Below are positions 6,800 through 13,312 of a DNA stretch of 17,479 nucleotides, in pieces. Made by a program: the position numbers and the translations under genes. The notes under the pieces were generated by a model that was not told the origin of the DNA, made no database searches, and saw nothing but the letters and a program-made list of their open reading frames with translations. How positions within the stretch are numbered: position 1 is the stretch's first letter; every line of letters begins with the position of its first letter. Source of the stretch: Candidatus Troglogloeales bacterium (GTDB lineage: Bacteria > Nitrospirota > Nitrospiria > SBBL01 > SBBT01); assembly GCA_005239595.1 (NCBI GenBank), contig SBBT01000053.1, positions 1-17,479 of the forward strand. Reading direction: 5' to 3'.

Positions 6800-7810
6800 A
6801 TGGCCTTGAAAGAATCCGCGTCTCGCACCCTCATTGGATGCAGTGCCATCGTTAAGGAGATCTACCGGGAAGTCACGCGTGTCGGAAAAAGCAAGGCAAC
6901 CGTGCTGCTTCGAGGGGAGAGCGGGACCGGCAAGGAGCTGGTGGCGAAGCTGATCCATGAAAATAGTCCGCGGGCGGGCGGCCCTTTTATCAGGGTCCAT
7001 TGCACCGCCCTCACGGAAACCCTTCTGGAAAGCGAGCTCTTCGGCCACGAAAAGGGGTCTTTTACCGGCGCCTACCAGACCAGGAAGGGACGTTTTGAGC
7101 TGGCAAACGAAGGGACCATCTTCCTAGATGAAATCGGCGATCTCTCTTTGCCGGTGCAGGTAAAACTGCTTCGGGTGTTACAAGAGATGGAGTTCGAGCG
7201 GGTGGGCGGGATTCAGACCTTATCCGTGGACGTTCGAACCATTACAGCCACCCACCGGAACCTGGAACATGCCGTTAGGGAGGGGACCTTCAGACAAGAT
7301 CTTTATTACCGGCTCAATGTCGTGCCGATCTATCTGCCGCCGCTGCGGGCACGGAGGGAAGACATCCCGCTGCTTATTCAACATTTTCTCGACAAATTCA
7401 ACATGGAAAACCATAAGAATGTCCGACTCTCCGGCCAAATAATACAGCTTCTCGTCCAGTATGACTGGCCCGGCAATATTCGGGAGTTGGAAAACTGCAT
7501 TGAGCGTCTGGTCGTTCTCGCCGCGGACGGATCGGTCACCTTAAAAACCATCCCCTCGGGCATTGAAACCTATTTTAACGATATCCGGCAGGTCATCCTG
7601 ACCCCTTCCAAGGCAAAGAAGAATTCCTTGACCGATTCGGTACACGATATGGAAAGAGAGGCATTAAAAAGCGCTCTGGAGCGATCGGGCTGGGTTTACG
7701 CCAAGGCAGCCCGACGACTGGGAATTACGCCCCGCCAGGTCGCCTACAAGGTGAAAAAATATCGGCTCGTCCCAGACGGAGAGGGGGGAGGAACGTGCAA
7801 TACGATTTAA
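6800..7810 (+). CDS. Sigma-54-dependent transcriptional activator lacking an N-terminal sensor domain (NifA/PspF-like)
   Basis: The 336-residue enhancer-binding protein opens sigma-54 promoters by ATP hydrolysis. Its AAA+ domain has Walker A GESGTGKE (39-46), the sigma-54 contact loop GSFTGA (86-91, Ser in place of the usual first Ala), Walker B FLDE (108-111), Arg fingers in TFRQDLYYRLN (163-173) and WPGNIREL (223-230). A Fis-type helix-turn-helix closes the protein (AKAARRLGITPRQVAYKVKK, 301-320) and resembles that of NifA. There is no receiver, GAF or PAS domain, and an in-frame TGA at 6773 rules out a longer start. The layout is PspF-like, so activity must be controlled by a partner protein or by its own level. 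Divergent position next to porin-amt-glnK suggests, but does not prove, that these are targets. GGAG lies 5 bases before the ATG. Confidence 0.93.
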   Translation: MALKESASRTLIGCSAIVKEIYREVTRVGKSKATVLLRGESGTGKELVAKLIHENSPRAGGPFIRVHCTALTETLLESELFGHEKGSFTGAYQTRKGRFELANEGTIFLDEIGDLSLPVQVKLLRVLQEMEFERVGGIQTLSVDVRTITATHRNLEHAVREGTFRQDLYYRLNVVPIYLPPLRARREDIPLLIQHFLDKFNMENHKNVRLSGQIIQLLVQYDWPGNIRELENCIERLVVLAADGSVTLKTIPSGIETYFNDIRQVILTPSKAKKNSLTDSVHDMEREALKSALERSGWVYAKAARRLGITPRQVAYKVKKYRLVPDGEGGGTCNTI

Positions 7811-9387
7811 AAACCGTTTGACGGTTTGGTATAGCCTCTTCCCAGGATCGCCTCCTGAATGGTGGCGTAGGTGGTGGTTCCGATGGTTGTGTCCATCAGG
7901 TCGAGCGGTGACGTGGTCGAACCGCTAATCACGTCAATCTCCGTAGGTAACTCGTCATCCGTGCTGTTTAAATTACGGTCATATCGAAATCCGCTTGCGT
8001 ATGTGCAGAAACAACTGTTGGTTGGTCCATAACGGATGTCGGAACCACCGGTCGGCTGGGTCCATAGACCGCTGGTGCTGTTGAAGGAGACGAATTGGCG
8101 CTGGGCATACGCCTGAAGGGTGCGGGTACTCCCGGGACCGGCCCAATTGCAGATGAAACCGGTAATATCCCCAGTCGAGGTGTGAATGGGAGCTCCATAT
8201 CCATAATAGGCCTCTCCATCCTTGGATACGGCGACCGGTTCCGAGGCATCCTCCGGGGGGTTGAGCCGAAGTTGGAGGATTCTGGCATTCGGATCGAGCG
8301 GACCGGCCTGCCAGCCATAGAGATAGGAACCCGCCAGGGTCAAGGGATTATAATCAGCCCCAAACCGGCTAAAATCGTCGGCCCACCCCGTGGGAGGCTT
8401 AGGAAGAACCGTTCCCCTGTAGGTGGGATCGAGTTCTCCATCCGATTCATAGCTCGCCAGGCTTGTGCCGCCCTTTCCGCAAAATTGCCCGCTTCGATGC
8501 GTCACCTTCATCGCTTTTGCGCTGCTGCGGGAATATTTAAGACTCCCGATGACTGTCACATCCGCCGCCCCTCCGGAGATGCAATTTCCTCCCGTAACCT
8601 GCTGGGTCACCGAGTAGACCATCAAACCGTTGTATGCAAACTTGCTCGCCCCCGGCGCGTGTTGGAGGGTAATTTCTATATTGTGTGCAAGTGACGACGC
8701 ATCAGTGTAGGTAAATTTTAAGATATACGTGTAGGTTGTCGCGCTTGAATCGAGCGCGATCGAGGCGGTTGTGAATGTGATACTCGGCAGCGAGGGCATC
8801 GTCACACTGACACTGCTGCCGGCAGAAGGGAGGACGCCTCCGGCATTGTACAGGGCCCGCAACAGACCGGCAAGCCCCGTCAAGGCCATGTTCAGCCGTC
8901 CGCGCACCCCTTCCATCCTGGAAGTAAGCTGGGCAGCGGCGCAGGCGTGCCCTGTGGCCGCATCCGTTTCGGTCCAGATTCCAACATCTCCGGTTGGCAA
9001 CTCGGTCATGGTGGATGAGGTGCCATCCGGATGGTTGGTGAACTTTAATTTTGGCCCAAAACATTTAGCATCCTTTTCGGTCATAAAAAAATCCGCGGGG
9101 CTAAACAATGAAAGAAAAGGTGTCGTTCCGCTGAGAAGGCCGTTGATCCGGGTTGCGGCAGACGTATAGCGTCGCACCGCGGCAAACTTCGGACCCGCCT
9201 TCGCCGTTGATCCCTCAACGTCAGGCGCAGAAGATGTGGTCGTAGTCGCTGTGGGTGAATCGACACCAAGATCGGAGGGGAAAACGGTGTCCGTTGCCTG
9301 GGAGCCGGAGGTGGAGGAGGAACCCCCGCAACCGGATAAGAAAAGCCCTATTCCAAAAATCCAAACGAGGTGGCGACAGAAACGCAT
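7807..9387 (-). CDS. Putative outer-membrane or periplasmic lipoprotein of unknown function
   Basis: I do not recognise this family. I start it at the ATG at 9387 (526 residues), not at the longer frame from 9468, because AAGGAGGT lies 6 bases before this ATG and it opens a lipoprotein signal with lipobox LSGC (Cys20). After the Cys comes a Gly/Ser/Thr-rich linker of about 60 residues. The body seems to be mostly beta-strand with Ser/Thr-rich segments (SSVSVTMPSLPSITFTTASI, YTYILKFTYTD). It contains about eight Cys (KCFG, HACA, NCIS, FCGK, ICNW, SCFC) that could form disulphides in the periplasm. The C-terminal part has YGYGAPIHTSTGDITGFICN and ends near GRGYTKPSNGF. Its stop overlaps the convergent activator stop by four bases. 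It has its own promoter at 9431-9458. Confidence 0.75.
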   Translation of the reverse strand: MRFCRHLVWIFGIGLFLSGCGGSSSTSGSQATDTVFPSDLGVDSPTATTTTSSAPDVEGSTAKAGPKFAAVRRYTSAATRINGLLSGTTPFLSLFSPADFFMTEKDAKCFGPKLKFTNHPDGTSSTMTELPTGDVGIWTETDAATGHACAAAQLTSRMEGVRGRLNMALTGLAGLLRALYNAGGVLPSAGSSVSVTMPSLPSITFTTASIALDSSATTYTYILKFTYTDASSLAHNIEITLQHAPGASKFAYNGLMVYSVTQQVTGGNCISGGAADVTVIGSLKYSRSSAKAMKVTHRSGQFCGKGGTSLASYESDGELDPTYRGTVLPKPPTGWADDFSRFGADYNPLTLAGSYLYGWQAGPLDPNARILQLRLNPPEDASEPVAVSKDGEAYYGYGAPIHTSTGDITGFICNWAGPGSTRTLQAYAQRQFVSFNSTSGLWTQPTGGSDIRYGPTNSCFCTYASGFRYDRNLNSTDDELPTEIDVISGSTTSPLDLMDTTIGTTTYATIQEAILGRGYTKPSNGF

Positions 9388-9430
9388 AAGAGACCTCCTT
9401 CTATAGTTAAACAACCAAAAGCTAACGCCC

Positions 9431-9458
9431 ATTTTACCCCGGCGAAAATGCTTGTCCA
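9431..9458 (-). promoter_or_regulatory. Sigma-70-type promoter of the lipoprotein gene
   Basis: Read on the minus strand, TGGACA (9453-9458, 5 of 6 to TTGACA) is followed after 16 bases by TAAAAT (9431-9436, 5 of 6 to TATAAT). The start would be near 9424, giving a short leader of about 37 bases before the ATG at 9387. It lies just downstream of the MidA stop codon, so the lipoprotein gene can be expressed on its own. Confidence 0.5.
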
Positions 9459-9476
9459 ACCGAAGCAAGTATCGGG

Positions 9477-10616
9477 TTATAAGAGATCGGGATAGGGCCT
9501 GAACTGAAGCCCATTCAGGCGAATCTCGCCTGGAACAGACTTTCCCTGTATCAGTACTTTAAAAACACGTCCCATGCGCCTCGGATCCATCAGTTGTTTC
9601 ATCGCTAAAAAATCAGAGGCCGCCTCCTTGGAGAGGGCCATCTGATTGGCGGCCTCCTCCATTTTCTGCGCAATCCCCAGCCCCATCAGAAAATAGGCCT
9701 GGTCCGTAAATCCGAGCAGACAGAGACCCGCCTCGCTTCCCACCTTTGCCAACGACGTAAAATCAACATGGGCGGTCATGTCCTGCTCTCCAATATGTTC
9801 ATACGGGTTTTCATTCACCGTGTGTCGGAAGTAACAGAGAAACGTCCCGCGGGCCCGCATCGGCGTATACAGTGCCTCCTTGGGATAACCATAGTCAATC
9901 GTCAGGACAAACCCGCGATGAAGCGCTTCTCCGACCTCTTTCATCCAGTGAAGGGCGTTTAAGTTGACTTCCACCTGAACCGGGCGATCGAAGTGGACGC
10001 CGACCTCTCTCCAATGCTGCTGCAGTCTGGGGGTAGAGGGGTCCGCCAACGCCTCGACAAAACAGCCTTGCTTCCAATCTACAAAAATCTCTTTAAAAGT
10101 CTCCGGCCCCACACAAAGCCGGTGTACCGGGAAGGCATCCAATAGTTCATTCGAGAAGACCACCCCCTCCAATTGAGAAGGGACGGACTCTCTCCAGGAT
10201 ACCCGGCCTGGAAATAACGGTCCCAACCATTCCTGCTGTCGCGCCTTCAACCAGCCGCTTTTCTCGACGATCACATACTGGAGCCGGTTAAAAAGTTCGG
10301 AGAACTCCTTTTGGAGAAAACGCACGATGTCAAAACAGAGCGTGCCCTTGCCCGCCCCCATTTCAACAACCGTAAACGTTTTACAACCGAGGATGCAATC
10401 CATCTGCGCAAGCTGCCTGGCGATCAATTCACCAAAGGCAGGATGGACCATGCTGCTTGTATAGTAATCCCCCTTCCAGCCTATTTTCTCCCCGCAGGAA
10501 GTATAATATCCATATTCAGGATGATAGAGAGCCATCTCCATAAATCGGATAAACGGCATGGGGCCCCTTTGGGCGATTTCATCGCGGATGACGGCCACCA
10601 AGGGCGGTTTAGACAT
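9477..10616 (-). CDS. MidA/NDUFAF7-family SAM-dependent methyltransferase
   Basis: This is a cytoplasmic class I methyltransferase of the family whose mitochondrial member NDUFAF7 methylates an arginine of complex I. The bacterial substrate is not settled. Family motifs run in order through the 379 residues: MPFIRFMEMALYHPEYGYYT (20-39), GDYYTSS (49-55), the SAM loop VEMGAGKGTL (84-93), SNELLDAFPVH (155-165), LTIDYGYPKE, GTFLCYFRH and DMTAHVDFTSL. Length fits the family. The ATG at 10616 has AGGGT about 7 bases upstream. It is divergent from the M1-like/Omp85 gene across a 115-base gap. The lipoprotein gene follows 89 bases downstream but seems to have its own promoter. Confidence 0.92.
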   Translation of the reverse strand: MSKPPLVAVIRDEIAQRGPMPFIRFMEMALYHPEYGYYTSCGEKIGWKGDYYTSSMVHPAFGELIARQLAQMDCILGCKTFTVVEMGAGKGTLCFDIVRFLQKEFSELFNRLQYVIVEKSGWLKARQQEWLGPLFPGRVSWRESVPSQLEGVVFSNELLDAFPVHRLCVGPETFKEIFVDWKQGCFVEALADPSTPRLQQHWREVGVHFDRPVQVEVNLNALHWMKEVGEALHRGFVLTIDYGYPKEALYTPMRARGTFLCYFRHTVNENPYEHIGEQDMTAHVDFTSLAKVGSEAGLCLLGFTDQAYFLMGLGIAQKMEEAANQMALSKEAASDFLAMKQLMDPRRMGRVFKVLIQGKSVPGEIRLNGLQFRPYPDLL

Positions 10617-10719
10617 GGCGCTACCCTATCGAAAACGACAATGGGAATCAAGAGAGTAGGGGGGCTTTTGGAGCGCCCAAGGATACGATTTCTTTGTAGG
10701 AAAAAAGAGTCAAAATCGG

Positions 10720-10725
10720 TATGAT
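10720..10725 (+). promoter_or_regulatory. Possible -10 element of a leaderless transcript
   Basis: TATGAT (5 of 6 to TATAAT) ends 6 bases before the ATG at 10732, so transcription would start at or next to the start codon. No Shine-Dalgarno sequence precedes that ATG, which fits a leaderless mRNA. The only -35-like hexamer, TTGTAG, is 20 bases away, too far for a good promoter, so this stays a weak call. Confidence 0.3.
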
Positions 10726-10731
10726 GGATTG

Positions 10732-13299
10732 ATGGTCATTTTATCGCTCTATTTTATCTTCTCTTTTTTGAGCACCTCATATGCCCTTGCAGCACCTTCC
10801 CTGTACGACATTACCGCCACCTATTATGAGGCGGAGCATCAAATCATCGGCTCTGAAAAGATCACTCTTACAAACGACGGGGAGGTACCGCTTTCCGAAA
10901 TTTACCTTTTTCTCTATCCCAATCTCTACTCGAAGAAAAACCCGAATATTAATCCGGCCTATTACAAAAAGGCCTATCCCGTCCAATTCAATCCCGGAGA
11001 AATGCGGATTTTCTCCATCTCTGATGAAGCGGGAACCCGCTTATCCTATGCGGCAGAGGCCTCAAACATGGTCGTGAAGATAACGCTTCCGGTCCCAATC
11101 CCCCCGAAAAATCCTTATACATTTCTTGTTTATTTTGTCACAAAAATACCCCAGAAGTATGGCATCTTCGGTTATTACAGGGAGTTGGTCGCCTTACAGG
11201 GGGGCTGGCATCCCTATCTTCCGCCGCTGATCAATGGAAAGTGGAACCTGCTTCGCCCCCCTGAAGTGGCCCAATTTAAAATCCACTTTACGGTTAAGGA
11301 GCGATTCTATCTCCTTGCATCGGCGCCGCTTCACCTCGAGAAACAATCCGGAGAGGATCAGACATTCTTTTTCGAAGCCACGCTCCCATTTTTCTCGCTG
11401 GCCATCGGGCTGAATATGGTCCGATTGGAAGAGACGGTTGGAAACATTCACCTCATTTACCATGTCCGCTCCAGAGATAAAATCGAGGCAAAACAGGTCA
11501 TGAGGGTCGCCAAAGAGGCAGTCGACTACTTTCTTAAAGATGCCGGTCCCATGCCAACCACCTTGCTCCAGTTCAGCGAGGCCCATCTTTATCAGGATGT
11601 AGTCGGCAGAGGCGCCCACATGCTCTATCTTAATACCAATCTCTTTAAGGTCATCTCCCCGCTAAAACGTTTCCACGAAGCGGCCGTCGCCAAGGGGGTT
11701 TTCTCCCTCCTTTGGAGAGAGAGACTGCTGCATGAGGAAGCCTGGGTAACCGAAGGAATCGCACAGATCGCGACAGAACAATTTATAAAAGAAAAATATG
11801 GAAGAGTGTCTCACATGGAGAAGTGGCTTAAACCATTTGCGTTCATCCCCCTGGTGGACGACATCCTCTATTCCAAGGAGATTCCGCTCCGACAAATTTA
11901 TTTTAAGGAAACGGTAGCGCCTTACGTCAACGAAGAGTTGCAATTCTTTAATCATCCCCGCCCCGAGGGGACGACCATCTTTACAAAGCTGACCAACCTC
12001 CTAGGACAGAAAGCCGTGGATGCAATGGTCTTCGCTTATTTAAAAGAAATCGAATTGGGAGGGAGGCCGGCCTTCAGAGACATTGCCTCACAGGTTTCTG
12101 GAAAGGATCTTCACTGGTTCTTCGACCAGTGGCTCGAGGAAAATCCGGTGCTTGATTTTGGAATCGACCGGATCGACCGGGAAAAAGTGGAGGGCGGCCA
12201 TCGGACAACGATTGTTGTCAAAAAACTCGGAAAAGGGATCGAACCGCTGGGAATCTACGTCCATGAAAAAAACGGGCCGGAACAATCATTGATTTGGGAC
12301 GGACGAGGAGATAGCCATGAGGCGGTGGTCGCAACGTCCTCGCCTGTCGACATCGTCGAGCTTGATCCAGGCCGGCAATCGAGCGACCCGAATCGATCTA
12401 ACAATCGCAACCCGATCAAATGGAAAGTCGTTCTAGACCGGCTCAAGTTCAGTTATAACTTAAACACCCACAACATCAACTACAGTGCAGGCGCTCTTTA
12501 TCAACCGGTTTATGATGACACGAAAAGGTACCGTCTTTACTTTAAGCATACCGATCTGGGCAACGAGGGACGCATGGAATACGCTCGCACCCTTCAAAAC
12601 AGGCATACAGTGACCGGCGGGGTTTCATATGCCCAGTTGGAAGCCGCATCTGGCCAATCGGCTGGGGAGACCGCCGGCATTGTCCATCTCGGTTACGCAC
12701 TTGGCTACCCTAGCAGCCCCCTCTTGTCCTACTATATTCAAAAACTGACCGGAAAGTTTCCGAATGCGTCCATCTCTTTTGAATACAGCCAGCGCGTAAC
12801 GGAGGGCAGCGACGACAACCTCCTTACAGCAAAGGTTGACCTGCGCAAAATAGTCTCTTTTTCAAATTACCACGAAATCGGCGTCCGGTTCTTCGCGGGG
12901 GAGTCTTTCGGAGAATTGTTTCAAAATAGCCGCTTTTTTCTCGGCGGTGATGAAGGGTTGCGCGGATTTAAACCGCTGCAATATGAAGGAAATCATATCG
13001 GGTTTATATCGACAGAGTACCGTTTCCCAATTTACTACGAAACGGAGCTTCAGTTCGGCAGTCTTGCGCTCACGCACACCTTGCAGGGGGCGTTTTTTAT
13101 CGAGAGCGGCAATGTAACCGATTCAAAGAACGTCTTTGAGTTTTCAAACTATCGATCCGATGCCGGGGTAGGAATTCGCTGGCAGATGGATGGACTTGGG
13201 TTCTATCCGATTATTGCCAGAATAGACATAGCGCGTCCGCTCCCTATTTCCCATGAAGGGAAAAACCTCTATTACCTTAGTGTGGGCCAGCCCTTCTAG
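10732..13299 (+). CDS. Fusion of an M1-aminopeptidase-like region with an Omp85/BamA-type outer-membrane barrel; zinc motif degenerate
   Basis: The 855-residue exported protein starts with a signal peptide (ending near ALAA, residue 20); I take ATG 10732 rather than the TTG one codon earlier. Residues about 22-185 resemble the N-terminal beta-sandwich of M1 peptidases (YDITATYYEAEHQIIGSEKI, GGWHPYLPP). About 185-450 resemble the catalytic region, but the zinc helix reads HEAAVAKG (His315) instead of HExxH, and no GAMEN motif is seen. The distal Glu is kept in WVTEGIA (Glu341), 26 residues on rather than 23. A further beta-domain ends with ELDPGRQSSDPNRSNN. From about 565 to the end lies a barrel with FFLGGDEGLRGF (LRGF 743-746, the Omp85 VRGF motif) and a C-terminal YYLSVGQPF. 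POTRA domains were not recognised. It is probably a non-catalytic peptidase fold displayed or exported by its own barrel. Confidence 0.8.
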   Translation: MVILSLYFIFSFLSTSYALAAPSLYDITATYYEAEHQIIGSEKITLTNDGEVPLSEIYLFLYPNLYSKKNPNINPAYYKKAYPVQFNPGEMRIFSISDEAGTRLSYAAEASNMVVKITLPVPIPPKNPYTFLVYFVTKIPQKYGIFGYYRELVALQGGWHPYLPPLINGKWNLLRPPEVAQFKIHFTVKERFYLLASAPLHLEKQSGEDQTFFFEATLPFFSLAIGLNMVRLEETVGNIHLIYHVRSRDKIEAKQVMRVAKEAVDYFLKDAGPMPTTLLQFSEAHLYQDVVGRGAHMLYLNTNLFKVISPLKRFHEAAVAKGVFSLLWRERLLHEEAWVTEGIAQIATEQFIKEKYGRVSHMEKWLKPFAFIPLVDDILYSKEIPLRQIYFKETVAPYVNEELQFFNHPRPEGTTIFTKLTNLLGQKAVDAMVFAYLKEIELGGRPAFRDIASQVSGKDLHWFFDQWLEENPVLDFGIDRIDREKVEGGHRTTIVVKKLGKGIEPLGIYVHEKNGPEQSLIWDGRGDSHEAVVATSSPVDIVELDPGRQSSDPNRSNNRNPIKWKVVLDRLKFSYNLNTHNINYSAGALYQPVYDDTKRYRLYFKHTDLGNEGRMEYARTLQNRHTVTGGVSYAQLEAASGQSAGETAGIVHLGYALGYPSSPLLSYYIQKLTGKFPNASISFEYSQRVTEGSDDNLLTAKVDLRKIVSFSNYHEIGVRFFAGESFGELFQNSRFFLGGDEGLRGFKPLQYEGNHIGFISTEYRFPIYYETELQFGSLALTHTLQGAFFIESGNVTDSKNVFEFSNYRSDAGVGIRWQMDGLGFYPIIARIDIARPLPISHEGKNLYYLSVGQPF

Positions 13300-13312
13300 C
13301 AGGACACACTCT

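Noticed and set aside
8095..8694. A 199-codon plus-strand open frame opposite the lipoprotein gene
   Set aside because: The opposite frame has promoter, ribosome binding site and lipobox; this one has none of these and no recognisable domain.
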